From assembly GCA_947470855.1 (NCBI GenBank), contig CANIUQ010000003.1, forward strand, positions 1 to 64,000: a stretch of DNA of 64,000 bases. The letters are read 5' to 3'. The stretch comes from Opitutia bacterium. Lineage in GTDB: Bacteria > Verrucomicrobiota > Verrucomicrobiia > Opitutales > UBA953. Position 1 is the first letter of the stretch. Each line of letters opens with the position of its first letter. The translations under genes and the position numbers were made by a program. Positions 53,461 to 62,151 of the stretch are shown piece by piece. The notes under the pieces were generated by a model. That model saw nothing but the letters and a program-made list of their open reading frames with translations. It did no database searches and was not told the origin of the DNA.

Positions 53461-54309
53461 TTAGATTTCGCGACGCTGAAAGGTCAAACTCGCGAGAAAC
53501 AGATAAGCGATGAGATAGAATCCGCCTGAAAGAATAGCTGCGGACACCGCCCCCGTCGCTACGGCACTCGGATCGAGTGCTAAGGCATCACCGATATTGA
53601 ATTGTTGGAGATTAGGTAAGAGACGACTAGCCAACCAGAGTAAAGCATGACTGAAAGGGTTTAATTCAGCAGGCTTAAAAAGGGCCTCTTGGGCAAGCCA
53701 CTGTAATTGACCAGCCACAATCGTCATGGCACCGACAACAACCGCAAAAAGAAATGTGCGAGCAATGGTAGAAATAAGAAGAACCATTGAGGTGACAACG
53801 CCCAGTCGGAACCACTGTAAAAGTGCGTGAGAGAAAACCCCTTCGAGACTAAACTGCGGAGCAACTTTTGCCGTTTGCTCAGCCAGAATAACCAGCTCCT
53901 GCCAACGACCCCAAAGCATCACTCCCAGAAGGGTAGAAAGGACGAAGACAAAGAGTCCTAAGACAATCCAAATACCCGCAAACTTTCCTAGCAGAAACTC
54001 GGTCCGACTTACGGGCTTCGCGAGAAGAGTTAGAGCTGTGCGATTATCTATTTCAGCAAAAAGTAGCTGAGCCGTCATGACTAGGGCTAAAATGGATCCA
54101 AAGAAAAAGAGTCCGCCAAATCCAAAATCGGCAATGAATTTTAATTCTCCATGTCCAAAATCGAGAAAACGAAAAGCGAATGAGGACAAAACCATCGCGG
54201 CACCGAGCACGATGAGGAAAGCGAAGAACCGTTGACGCACCGCCTCCAAGAAAGTCAATCGGGCCAACCAAAAGATTCGTAAGAGAGAGGGTTTCATTGA
54301 TTTAAGCAT
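53461..54309 (-). CDS. ABC-2 type permease
   Basis: 282 residues with about six membrane helices and the ABC-2 layout: FWLARLTFLEAVRQRFFAF, LTAQLLFAEIDNRTALTLLA (the EIDNRTA coupling region), LLAKPVSRTEFLLGK. It forms the membrane part of an exporter with the ATPase immediately upstream, which it overlaps by eight bases. ATG 54309 or 54297 are both possible. ABC-2 systems of this kind export lipids, polysaccharide or ions; the substrate is unknown. Confidence 0.88.
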   Translation of the reverse strand: MLKSMKPSLLRIFWLARLTFLEAVRQRFFAFLIVLGAAMVLSSFAFRFLDFGHGELKFIADFGFGGLFFFGSILALVMTAQLLFAEIDNRTALTLLAKPVSRTEFLLGKFAGIWIVLGLFVFVLSTLLGVMLWGRWQELVILAEQTAKVAPQFSLEGVFSHALLQWFRLGVVTSMVLLISTIARTFLFAVVVGAMTIVAGQLQWLAQEALFKPAELNPFSHALLWLASRLLPNLQQFNIGDALALDPSAVATGAVSAAILSGGFYLIAYLFLASLTFQRREI

Positions 54310-55159
54310 CGCGACTGCCAGTGACTAATTCGCGGAAGAGATCTTCCAGAGAACGTCGAGGGTGAGTAATAGAAGTTACGTGAGCACCCTGTGCTTGCAA
54401 TGCCGCTTCAGCCGCAGCCTGGGCCGCAGGCGTGAGATGCTCGACGGTAATGACATGCTTATCGCGACGTGCGAGCACTTCATCAACCCGTCCTTCAAGG
54501 ACGAGACGACCTCGATCCATAATCGCGATACGGTCACAAACTTGTTCAACCTGGCCCAAGAGATGTGAGCAAAGCACCACCGTCTTTCCTTTATCTCGCA
54601 TGGAGTGAATCATTTTGCCGATGGCAGCTGAACCAACGGGGTCGACTCCAGCCGTTGGTTCATCGAGAATAACCAATTCGGGATCATGGACAATCGCTTG
54701 CGCAAAACCAATGCGCTGCAACATACCCTTGGAGTAGGTAGCAATTGTCCGATTCCCCGCTTCGGACATAGACGCGAGAGCGAGGGCTTCTTCGACAGCC
54801 GAATCGAGTTGAGACGGAGCAACACCACTGAGTCTCGCACAATAGCGGACTAATTCACGACCCGTTAGAAATTTATGGAAGTAAGGAGCTTCGGGTAAAA
54901 ATCCGGTGCGCTGTCGAGCAGAACTCGTCGCAGAAGGATAACCTAGAATAGAGATTTTCCCTGAAGTAGGTGCAACTAAGCCAAGAATAATTTTTAGCGT
55001 CGTACTTTTCCCACAACCATTAGGACCTAATAATCCAAAGACCTGGCCACGGGGAATTTCCAGGCAAAGATTATCAACGGCACGAAGTTTAAGTCCGCGT
55101 ATTCCAACACGAAAATCTTTAGTCAACCCTTGGACCGAAATCGCCGAATTCGCACTCAT
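54302..55159 (-). CDS. ABC transporter ATP-binding protein
   Basis: 285 residues. Walker A GLLGPNGCGKSTT, signature YSKGMLQRIGFAQA, Walker B LVILDEPTAGVDP, H-loop LCSHLLGQVE. It powers the ABC-2 permease that follows. The C-terminal extension (about 220-285) is characteristic of exporter-type ATPases such as the CcmA/DrrA group. It overlaps the acylphosphatase by four bases upstream and the permease by eight bases downstream. Confidence 0.95.
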   Translation of the reverse strand: MSANSAISVQGLTKDFRVGIRGLKLRAVDNLCLEIPRGQVFGLLGPNGCGKSTTLKIILGLVAPTSGKISILGYPSATSSARQRTGFLPEAPYFHKFLTGRELVRYCARLSGVAPSQLDSAVEEALALASMSEAGNRTIATYSKGMLQRIGFAQAIVHDPELVILDEPTAGVDPVGSAAIGKMIHSMRDKGKTVVLCSHLLGQVEQVCDRIAIMDRGRLVLEGRVDEVLARRDKHVITVEHLTPAAQAAAEAALQAQGAHVTSITHPRRSLEDLFRELVTGSRDA

Positions 55160-55437
55160 CGTTTAATGGTAAATTGATTCGTCGTACGAACGCCAGAAAA
55201 GTTACGCATATCTACCTGCCGAATATGGCCATCGAGGGTAGTTAAAATACTGGCCGTGAAGGCCTCAATTTCGTTTTCCGCCCCTTCGACATGAAGGTAA
55301 ACACGCCCATCAGCCAAATTTTGGACAAAGCCGGTAACATCGTATCCACGTGCGATACCTAAAACTTGGGCGCGAAAACCGACCCCCTGAACATGGCCTG
55401 TATACCAAACTTCGCGATGGGAGACATGGGTTGACAT
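55156..55437 (-). CDS. acyP: Acylphosphatase
   Basis: 93 residues. The catalytic Arg lies in GHVQGVGFRAQV and the catalytic Asn in GFVQNLADGRVYLHVEG, both in the expected positions. It hydrolyses acyl phosphates. ATG 55437 is preferred over an upstream ATG. It is first in a four-gene run with an ABC exporter, overlapping the ATPase by four bases; the link is unexplained. It diverges from tatA. Confidence 0.94.
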   Translation of the reverse strand: MSTHVSHREVWYTGHVQGVGFRAQVLGIARGYDVTGFVQNLADGRVYLHVEGAENEIEAFTASILTTLDGHIRQVDMRNFSGVRTTNQFTIKR

Positions 55438-55494
55438 TTTTACGGTTTCCCCGATGTTTGGTAGGGTTTCATCCACCGCAATCCTTCTTTATCT

Positions 55495-55779
55495 ATGCAT
55501 CTCCCTCTCGCCGTTCTCGATGCCCCCATTTTCTGGGCTATTATTGGTATTGGTATTTTGCTCTTCGGTGGATCCAAACTTCCCGAACTTGCTCGTGGTT
55601 TAGGTAAGGCGAAGAAAGAATTTAAAAAGGCCTCGGAAGAGGTTGAGGATGAAGTTCGTAGTGCCGTGGAGGAAGACGAACGTCGCCAATCCCGCCTTCG
55701 TCGAATTGAAGAAGAAGAGCGTGCCAAGATTCGAGCTCGTATTGAGGAAGAAGAGCGCCTAAAAGGAAAACAAAACTAA
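55495..55779 (+). CDS. tatA: Sec-independent translocase protein TatA
   Basis: 94 residues: a single N-terminal membrane helix (about 9-25), the hinge FGGSKLPELARGLG, an amphipathic helix KAKKEFKKASEEV, then a charged tail rich in Glu and Arg (EEEERxKIRARIEEEER). This is the TatA/E pore-forming component of twin-arginine export. tatC is not adjacent. An intrinsic terminator follows eight bases after the stop. Confidence 0.92.
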   Translation: MHLPLAVLDAPIFWAIIGIGILLFGGSKLPELARGLGKAKKEFKKASEEVEDEVRSAVEEDERRQSRLRRIEEEERAKIRARIEEEERLKGKQN

Positions 55780-55786
55780 TACCTTA

Positions 55787-55810
55787 GGGGCCAAAAGGCC
55801 CCTTTTCTTT
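55787..55810 (+). terminator. Intrinsic terminator between tatA and riboflavin synthase
   Basis: GGGGCC-AAAA-GGCCCC is a perfect 6-bp GC-only stem with a 4-nt loop, followed by TTTTCTTT. It is the only textbook terminator seen in the window. It ends four bases before the riboflavin-synthase ATG, so it could also influence translation of that gene. Confidence 0.9.
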
Positions 55811-55814
55811 GGCT

Positions 55815-56405
55815 ATGTTTACGGGATTGGTTCAGGCAACAGGTAAAGTTATCGCACTCGATAAAACACCTCAGGGTGGTGTACGATTACAGATTGAATC
55901 TACCCTCTTTGAAAAGGTTTCTCCCGGCGCAAGTATCGCGGTCAATGGTTGCTGCCTCACTGTCACCGACCCCCTGCCCTCCCGTGCCACCTTCGATTTA
56001 CTTGGTACAACTTTGTCGCTGACCAATCTAGGAAATCTAAAAATAGGTTCTCTGGTTAATCTTGAACCAAGCGTTCGTCCCACTGACCCGATGGGAGGGC
56101 ATTTTGTTACGGGTCATATCGATGCTTGTGGAACCATTCTTTTTTGGGGGCCTGACGGCGCCGATTGGAGATTAGACATTAAAGCACCCCCTGCGATTAC
56201 ACGCTATCTTGTCACGAAAGGCTGTATCGCAGTCGACGGAATGTCTTTAACTGTTGCCGAGCTACTCCCTGAAGGGTTTCGGATTTGGATTATTCCTCAC
56301 ACCCTAGAAGTAACTAATCTCGCACAACGAATTTCGGGCGATAGGGTTAACTTAGAGGCTGATTTGTTGGCAAAATATACGGAAAAACTTTTAGCAAAAA
56401 GCTAA
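55815..56405 (+). CDS. ribE: Riboflavin synthase
   Basis: 196 residues in two similar lumazine-binding halves (MFTGLVQATGKV and MGGHFVTGHIDACGTI), the tandem trimer-forming fold that converts two 6,7-dimethyl-8-ribityllumazine to riboflavin. ATG 55815 gives the invariant MFTGLV start; an in-frame TTG six bases earlier is inside the terminator tail. No FMN riboswitch is visible, and other rib genes are not nearby. It ends three bases before the convergent acyltransferase gene. Confidence 0.96.
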   Translation: MFTGLVQATGKVIALDKTPQGGVRLQIESTLFEKVSPGASIAVNGCCLTVTDPLPSRATFDLLGTTLSLTNLGNLKIGSLVNLEPSVRPTDPMGGHFVTGHIDACGTILFWGPDGADWRLDIKAPPAITRYLVTKGCIAVDGMSLTVAELLPEGFRIWIIPHTLEVTNLAQRISGDRVNLEADLLAKYTEKLLAKS

Positions 56406-56407
56406 AG

Positions 56408-57070
56408 TCACGAAAGCTCATTGAGTTTTTGCTCCACTTCGCGAGCAATGGTCTCGTCATTTTGCCCACGGTCAACTGGAGGAAGCGGAACAAATGTCAC
56501 TTCAACTTTTGAAAAAGGAAGCGGTAAACCAAATCGATCCCAACTTTTAAGGTAAATGGCTCGGTGAAAACGAATACCCAAAATCAAAATAGGGCTTGCC
56601 GTCAATTTGGCTAAAGAAACTAGGCCTAATTTACAGACGCGTCTTGGACCTTTGGGGCCATCGGGAGTAATTCCAGCATGGTGACCTTGGCGCACGGCTT
56701 TGGTCAGAGCGATAAGTGCCTCTGTACCACGACGACTTGAAGAGCCTCGCACGGCGTGAATTCCCATCAACTTAAAAAAGGCAACTAGCCAACCTCCATC
56801 GCGACTCGCACTGATCAGCGCAGCAATCGGACGCCCGAAAAATCGGTTACACACAAGTGAAGCAAGAAAAAGTCGATCATGCCATAAGGCGATAATGTAC
56901 GGACCTTCACGATCATCGACTTTGGGCACTGAACACTGAACACGTAAAGTTGCTAGCCAAAGACGCAAAAACAACGCAAAGGGAAAAACCCAAATCCAAT
57001 GATACCAAGGTACAACTTGGGGTGTATCGTGTATCTCTGGTGAATCTGGCGCCACAATGCGATTAATCAA
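56408..57070 (-). CDS. DUF374 lysophospholipid/lipid A-type acyltransferase
   Basis: 220 residues. One N-terminal membrane segment (about 24-43) precedes IALWHDRLFLA (catalytic His-Asp pair), SASRDGGWLVAFF, RGSSSRRGTEAL and ITPDGPKGPRRVCKLGLV, all DUF374 hallmarks. Family members include LpxJ, a late lipid A acyltransferase, so a role in lipid A acylation is plausible alongside lpxK in this window, but the substrate is not established. It follows the NUDIX gene by 23 bases on the same strand and probably shares its transcript. Confidence 0.87.
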   Translation of the reverse strand: MINRIVAPDSPEIHDTPQVVPWYHWIWVFPFALFLRLWLATLRVQCSVPKVDDREGPYIIALWHDRLFLASLVCNRFFGRPIAALISASRDGGWLVAFFKLMGIHAVRGSSSRRGTEALIALTKAVRQGHHAGITPDGPKGPRRVCKLGLVSLAKLTASPILILGIRFHRAIYLKSWDRFGLPLPFSKVEVTFVPLPPVDRGQNDETIAREVEQKLNELS

Positions 57071-57093
57071 TAATCTCGGATAAGTTCAAACAC

Positions 57094-57636
57094 TTATCCG
57101 AGGCCGAGAGCACGTCGAATGGCAGGGCGTTCGAGCAAAAAGAGCAACGGCGTCGCAAAAATTTCCGGTTGCGCCGACGACCATACCTCAAGTTCGCGCG
57201 GGGTTCGCCATAGAACCGAGTCTACCTCTGGTTTGTGAAGCCGACAGGTAAAATCACCCCGCAGAAGATAGACACGCACAAACTCATTACCTAAGCGACG
57301 GTGTGCCGGAACATAATCAATCTCCAGCAATTGTTCATTCATGATCGTAATTCCCATCTCTTCCCGAAATTCACGCACAGCTGCCTTTAGGTATGTTTCG
57401 CCACTATCCAGATGCCCCGCACAAGAGGTGCTTATTAGACCAGGGCTTTTATCTTTGGCATAAGATCGCTTTTGCAAACAAAGTAGTCCATCGGACCGAA
57501 GCCAAAAAATATGTACAGCACGGTGCTTCAGTCCTTGTTGGTGTATCGCGTCGCGTGACAGGGAGCCGACCACGCAATCATGGTCGTCGACGATATCAAA
57601 AATTTCTTCCGGAGACTGGCCAATTTCGTCACGCAT
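57094..57636 (-). CDS. NUDIX hydrolase (isopentenyl-diphosphate-isomerase-like subgroup)
   Basis: 180 residues. The NUDIX box runs Gly74 to Ile96: GHLDSGE, then REFREEMGI, fitting G-x5-E-x7-REUxEExGU. The flanking EIFDIVDDHDCVVG and HRAVHIFWLRSDG resemble the YfcD/Idi-like NUDIX group. It probably hydrolyses a nucleotide or related pyrophosphate. Its ATG shares its A with the TAA stop of the YgjP-like gene (57636), a tight translational coupling. Confidence 0.85.
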   Translation of the reverse strand: MRDEIGQSPEEIFDIVDDHDCVVGSLSRDAIHQQGLKHRAVHIFWLRSDGLLCLQKRSYAKDKSPGLISTSCAGHLDSGETYLKAAVREFREEMGITIMNEQLLEIDYVPAHRRLGNEFVRVYLLRGDFTCRLHKPEVDSVLWRTPRELEVWSSAQPEIFATPLLFLLERPAIRRALGLG

Positions 57637-58361
57637 TATCGTCCCAAATCCATAATCGTATTCCAGCGTTTGGAAAGCTCGCGATCGTGTTTCTTCCATT
57701 CTGGATCCCAATCGGCGAGTTGATTCCAAAAGCGATCGGAGTGATCCATGTGTCGTCGATGCGCTAACTCGTGAAGAATCACATGGTCGTGAATCAAAGG
57801 AGGTAATAAGATTAAACGCCAATTGAGCGATAAAGTCCCTTGATGAGAGCAAGAACCCCAACGACTAGTCTGATCGCGAACACTAACGGAACCAACCGTA
57901 ACACCGACTTTTTGTGATAAACGAGCCACAGCTAAGGGCAAACCGGTATCCGCCAAACGTCTGGCCACTCGAATTGCCGCAGATTCTCGATTATCATCGG
58001 GCAACCCAAAAGTAACAACATCCTCCTCCGTCGCGAGATGCAATCTGGCACGCACACTCGAGGTAATCGAGATGGCGACCAAACGATCATCCAGCGTAGC
58101 CCAGGGAAATTTAGTGAGATGTTTAACAATCGACGGTTGGACTGGACGAGCCTTTGCCACCACCTTCTCCAACCAAGGTAAATGATTATTTAAAAAGGCA
58201 ATGGCTGCAGCACGGCTGGTATCTGCTGGATAAGATAATTCAACTCGCGGACCAGGTTTAACGGATAATCGCACCCGACGCGAACGCTCTGAAATCTTAG
58301 GCCAAACCGATAAAGGTTTTCCTGCGACATGCAAAACAATCGGTGAATCGGGCGATGACAT
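57636..58361 (-). CDS. YgjP-like (M48/DUF45) metallopeptidase
   Basis: 241 residues. Zinc-site H197-E-L-A-H201 with His207 downstream (HELAHRRHMDHSDRFW) and SRWGSCSHQGTLSLNW match the YgjP family of small cytoplasmic zinc metalloproteins. The substrate is unknown. It is the middle gene of a mazG-ygjP-NUDIX chain in which each stop and start share a base (TAATG at 57636 and 58361). Confidence 0.86.
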   Translation of the reverse strand: MSSPDSPIVLHVAGKPLSVWPKISERSRRVRLSVKPGPRVELSYPADTSRAAAIAFLNNHLPWLEKVVAKARPVQPSIVKHLTKFPWATLDDRLVAISITSSVRARLHLATEEDVVTFGLPDDNRESAAIRVARRLADTGLPLAVARLSQKVGVTVGSVSVRDQTSRWGSCSHQGTLSLNWRLILLPPLIHDHVILHELAHRRHMDHSDRFWNQLADWDPEWKKHDRELSKRWNTIMDLGR

Positions 58362-59020
58362 TAGGATGAGGCATTAAGCCCCTCAGCGTTTTCCTTAACC
58401 CGAGAGGTAAATCGTCGCAAAGCAGAATCGGGGTCAATCCCTGCATCACGACAAGCAGCCACGAGCCTAAAAAGTTTTTCCCCTGCTTTTTGCTCATCGA
58501 GATCCTTTGCTTCACGAGCAATCGACTCTTTGTTTACGACCGACCCCACGGTTAATTGCTTTTTCTGAATCTGCTTCCATAACTCACGCGCAACCAAAAG
58601 GGCATCGAGTGACTTGGGAAGTTGTTTAAAAAGTGTGGGAGCTGCTGCCCCTTTTTCTCGGGCTTTGATTTGTTCCCATTGCTGAACAACCGCATCCGCC
58701 GAACCTAATTTTTGTCCAGTACCAAAAACATGAGGGTGGCGACGAACCATTTTTTCGTTCACCTCTTCAGCCACATCATCAAAAGTAAAATGACCTGCTT
58801 CGGCTGCCATTTGCGCATGGAGAGCCACATGAAAAAGTAAATCGCCGAGCTCCTCGCGCAGATTTGCCATATCCTTGCGGTCAATCGCCTCTAGAACTTC
58901 GGCAACTTCTTCGACGAGGCAGTCACAAATCGATTGATGATTTTGCGCACGATCCCATGGACAGCCATCGGGGGCACGCAAACGGGCCGTAGTTTCAAGG
59001 AGCTTTTGGATACCTGACAT
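58361..59020 (-). CDS. mazG: Nucleoside triphosphate pyrophosphohydrolase MazG
   Basis: 219 residues. Two MazG motifs: LRAPDGCPWDRAQNHQSI with EEVAEVLEAID, then EELGDLLFHVALHAQMA carrying the metal-binding acids, and KMVRRHPHVFG. It removes the outer pyrophosphate from (d)NTPs, a house-cleaning and stringent-response role. ATG 59020 is preferred over an upstream ATG. It leads the operon with the YgjP-like, NUDIX and probably DUF374 genes, and diverges from trpC. Confidence 0.95.
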   Translation of the reverse strand: MSGIQKLLETTARLRAPDGCPWDRAQNHQSICDCLVEEVAEVLEAIDRKDMANLREELGDLLFHVALHAQMAAEAGHFTFDDVAEEVNEKMVRRHPHVFGTGQKLGSADAVVQQWEQIKAREKGAAAPTLFKQLPKSLDALLVARELWKQIQKKQLTVGSVVNKESIAREAKDLDEQKAGEKLFRLVAACRDAGIDPDSALRRFTSRVKENAEGLNASS

Positions 59021-59094
59021 AGGCACGATGGAGTGGCTTATCGAACGAGAGTCAAAACGATTGCCAGAACTCAATAGCTTGTTTCCGTAGGGGG

Positions 59095-59886
59095 GTGGAC
59101 AAGTTAACGGAAATCATGAATGCCAAACGTAAGGAAATAGCCCCTTACGCTCGTCTGGTTACAGAAGCCGAGCTCGCCGTCTTCGCCCAGCACACCCTGC
59201 CCCCAGGTTTTCGAGCCTCTTTAGTCAACCCCCATCGTCTCACGATTATTGCGGAGGTTAAACGAGCCTCTCCCAGTGTGGGAGATATCGCCCAATCCAT
59301 CAATGCGGTCGAACAGGCTCGCCTCTATGCGGATGCTGGTGCCGACTGTCTTTCCGTGTTAACGGAGTCCCGGTATTTCAAAGGTCACCTGCAAGATTTA
59401 ATTACCGTCGTCCAGGATCAAGCTCGTCGCTCCAAGCCCCTGCCCTGCATTCGCAAAGACTTCATGGTACACCCGTACCAAGTCTTTGAGGCTGCTCAAG
59501 CGGGAGCTCGCTGTATTCTCATCATCGTGCGCGGATTAACGGATGACGAAATTCGCCCGCTGCACCACGCTGCGCAAATTGCTGGGTTGGATGTTTTATT
59601 CGAAGTTCACGATGAAGCTGAATTGGAACGTGCATTGAAGCATAACCCTACGATGGTTGGAGTAAATAACCGCAATCTTTCGACTTTCCAAATCGATCTT
59701 TCTTTCGCCGAACGCGTGCTTCCGCAAATGCCTTCCCACATTTTAAAAGTAGCAGAAAGTGGTATTAAGACCGTGGACGATGCTCGACGCATGCGTCAAG
59801 CAGGAGCTCAAGCCTTGCTCGTCGGGGAATCGCTTATGCGATCCCCAAATCCTCAAGCACTTTTATCTGCTTTTCGAGAAGTATGA
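59095..59886 (+). CDS. trpC: Indole-3-glycerol phosphate synthase TrpC
   Basis: 263-residue TIM barrel from a GTG start preceded by AGGGGG. Conserved blocks are IIAEVKRASPS, LSVLTESRYFKG, CIRKDFMV, VGVNNRNLSTF, and VAESGIK with the phosphate-binding GAQALLVGESLM. It closes the indole ring in tryptophan synthesis; the matching trpB is 41 kb away. It overlaps rsmA by four bases (ATGA), an unusual pairing. Confidence 0.97.
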   Translation: MDKLTEIMNAKRKEIAPYARLVTEAELAVFAQHTLPPGFRASLVNPHRLTIIAEVKRASPSVGDIAQSINAVEQARLYADAGADCLSVLTESRYFKGHLQDLITVVQDQARRSKPLPCIRKDFMVHPYQVFEAAQAGARCILIIVRGLTDDEIRPLHHAAQIAGLDVLFEVHDEAELERALKHNPTMVGVNNRNLSTFQIDLSFAERVLPQMPSHILKVAESGIKTVDDARRMRQAGAQALLVGESLMRSPNPQALLSAFREV

Positions 59887-60716
59887 ACGACGGCCCCTTG
59901 TCGCTCTCGGAGACTCGCGAGTTGCTCGCACGTCTTTCGCACATGCCCAAAAAATGGTTAGGGCAAAACTTTTTAGTCGATGGCAATATCGTTCGTAAAT
60001 CTCTCGAGTTAGGTGAAGTAAAACCGGGAGACGTTGTGGTCGAAATTGGTCCGGGGTTAGGAACACTGAGTCGCACACTTTTGGGAGCAGGGGCTGATTT
60101 ACATGCCGTTGAAGCCGACTCCACCATGGTCTATCATTTGCAAAGTTCACTCCAGTCACGTTGGCCTCAAAGCTTTCATTTAATGGAGGGTGACGCTGTT
60201 GAACACCCCTTAGCCGATTTAGTAAATCCCCCCGAAGGAACCTTTAAGGTTATCGCCAATTTACCTTACGCCATCTCCACTCCTTGGATTGAAGCCATTT
60301 GTCAGGGGCCACTTCCATCGGTGATGGTTTTGATGTTACAACGAGAAGCTGCCGAGAGGTTAACCGCTGAAGTAGGAACCAAGCATTGGTCAGCTGTTAC
60401 CGCACAAGTGCAACTGGCGTTCGAAAAAGTAAAAGTTCACCCCGTACCTGCTCAATCATTCAATCCTCCTCCACGGGTTGATTCCTGTCTTTTGGTTTTG
60501 AAAAAACGACCCGATGCACAGCGACTCAGTCAACGTGCTCGAGAAGTTGCTCGAGGGCTTTTCACCCAACGCAGAAAGCAAGTTGGGTCGTCAGCAAAAA
60601 AGTTGTTTCTGGGTGCATCCGATGTCACAGATTGGCTAAATAACCTGCCAAACTATGGTTTAACGACACAAGCTCGCCCCGAGGACATTCCTGCCGAAGC
60701 CTGGCTTAACCTTTAA
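59883..60716 (+). CDS. rsmA: 16S rRNA dimethyladenosine transferase RsmA (KsgA)
   Basis: 277 residues. KKWLGQNFLVDGNIV, the SAM-binding VVEIGPGLGTLS, and the catalytic NLPYAIS motif (Asn-Leu-Pro-Tyr) are present, with QREAAERLTAEVGTKHW following. It dimethylates two adjacent adenines near the 3' end of 16S rRNA late in 30S assembly. It overlaps trpC by four bases and precedes rimO by 47 bases. A 6-bp hairpin (60716-60730, AATCCA-CGT-TGGATT) lies at its stop. Confidence 0.96.
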   Translation: MNDGPLSLSETRELLARLSHMPKKWLGQNFLVDGNIVRKSLELGEVKPGDVVVEIGPGLGTLSRTLLGAGADLHAVEADSTMVYHLQSSLQSRWPQSFHLMEGDAVEHPLADLVNPPEGTFKVIANLPYAISTPWIEAICQGPLPSVMVLMLQREAAERLTAEVGTKHWSAVTAQVQLAFEKVKVHPVPAQSFNPPPRVDSCLLVLKKRPDAQRLSQRAREVARGLFTQRRKQVGSSAKKLFLGASDVTDWLNNLPNYGLTTQARPEDIPAEAWLNL

Positions 60717-60763
60717 ATCCACGTTGGATTGCCTTTCGGCAAATCTCTGCTCTTTGTCTGCCT

Positions 60764-62143
60764 ATGTCTGTTAAAGTAGGATTAGTTTCCCTCGGTTGTG
60801 CTAAAAATCTCATCGATTCTGAGATCATGATTGGCCATCTCGCCAAGGCGGGGATGTCCATGACCAGTAATGCTGCGGAGGCCGACGTCGTCATTGTTAA
60901 TACCTGCTCATTTATCGATGCCTCTAAGCATGAAGCGCTAGAAGCCATTTACGAAATGAGTGATGGCAAAGCGAAGGCACGAAAGAAAAACCAAAAACTT
61001 ATCGTCGCGGGATGCATGTCGCAAAGGTATCAAGGAGCCCTTCCCGTGGTCGAAGGAGTCAAGGGTCGAGTCGAGCTACCCAAAGTTGATGCCTTTATTG
61101 GTTTAGACCAGGTAACCAACATTGTTCCCGTTATCGAAAAAGTGATGGGCGGTTCCGCTGGTCGTACCGAGTTTGTCGCCAAAACGACAACGTTTATTCC
61201 TGATTACGATACACCACGTTTTCGTTTAACCCCAAAACATTCCGCCTACATCAAAATTGCTGAAGGTTGTAATCACCCTTGTACCTTTTGCATCATCCCT
61301 CGCATTCGCGGTCGCCACCGTAGTCGTACCATTGACTCTGTGGTCAAAGAAGCTCAGCAACTGGTTAAAGAAGGGGTTAAAGAAATTAACCTCATTTCTC
61401 AGGATACTACCTATTTCGGCATGGATCGCTGGACCGATGAACGTCCTAATCCTCGCAGTAAAGTCGACTCATCTAAAGGCGAATCGTTGGCCTCCCTCTT
61501 ACGTGAGTTAGATAAAATCGAAGGCGATTTCTGGATACGTTTACTTTATACACACCCAGCACACTGGAGCGATGAGTTGATTGAAACCATTGCACAATCA
61601 CGTCACATCGCTCGCTATGTTGATATACCTCTGCAGCATATTTCGAATAAGATGCTGACGGCGATGCAGCGTGAAACCAGTGGTGACTATATTCGCGACC
61701 TGATTACCCGCATGCGTCGTGGCGTTCCCGATATGGTGATTCGAACGACTTTCATCGTCGGTTTCCCGGGGGAAACCGAGGAAGACTTTAATGAACTCTT
61801 GAACTTCTTAGAAAATACCCGCTTCGATCGAGTTGGTATTTTCAAGTATTCCAAAGAGGAAGGCACTAAGGCAGCCAAGATGGAAGGTCATCTTTCTGAT
61901 GAAGTTAAAACCGATCGTCACGCACGGGCGATGCTTTTACTGCAACGTCTGTCTAAAGAACGTGGCAAGCGTTTCATCGGTCGTAAGCTACGCGTGCTCA
62001 TTGAAAACCCTGGAGTGGGACGAAGCGAAGGTGACGCCATGGATATCGACGGCGTGGTTAAAGTGCCTACCCAATATCCTGTAGGACAATTTGCCGATGT
62101 TGTCATTACAGGCGCGGAAGAGTACGACTTACTTGCCAAATAA
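60764..62143 (+). CDS. rimO: Ribosomal protein S12 methylthiotransferase RimO
   Basis: 459-residue radical-SAM enzyme. The N-terminal cluster cysteines are C12, C48 and C84; the radical-SAM motif is C169-NHP-C173-TF-C176, followed by RGRHRSR; a C-terminal TRAM domain occupies about residues 385-455. VSLGCAKNLIDSE and EGCNHPCTFCIIP separate it from MiaB-type relatives. It methylthiolates an aspartate of ribosomal protein S12. Its neighbour rsmA also acts on the small subunit. It ends eight bases before the convergent helicase gene. Confidence 0.96.
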   Translation: MSVKVGLVSLGCAKNLIDSEIMIGHLAKAGMSMTSNAAEADVVIVNTCSFIDASKHEALEAIYEMSDGKAKARKKNQKLIVAGCMSQRYQGALPVVEGVKGRVELPKVDAFIGLDQVTNIVPVIEKVMGGSAGRTEFVAKTTTFIPDYDTPRFRLTPKHSAYIKIAEGCNHPCTFCIIPRIRGRHRSRTIDSVVKEAQQLVKEGVKEINLISQDTTYFGMDRWTDERPNPRSKVDSSKGESLASLLRELDKIEGDFWIRLLYTHPAHWSDELIETIAQSRHIARYVDIPLQHISNKMLTAMQRETSGDYIRDLITRMRRGVPDMVIRTTFIVGFPGETEEDFNELLNFLENTRFDRVGIFKYSKEEGTKAAKMEGHLSDEVKTDRHARAMLLLQRLSKERGKRFIGRKLRVLIENPGVGRSEGDAMDIDGVVKVPTQYPVGQFADVVITGAEEYDLLAK

Positions 62144-62151
62144 ACGGAGAC

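Noticed and set aside
55815-56405. FMN riboswitch before riboflavin synthase
   Set aside because: The upstream gap holds only the terminator hairpin and there is no room for the multi-stem aptamer.
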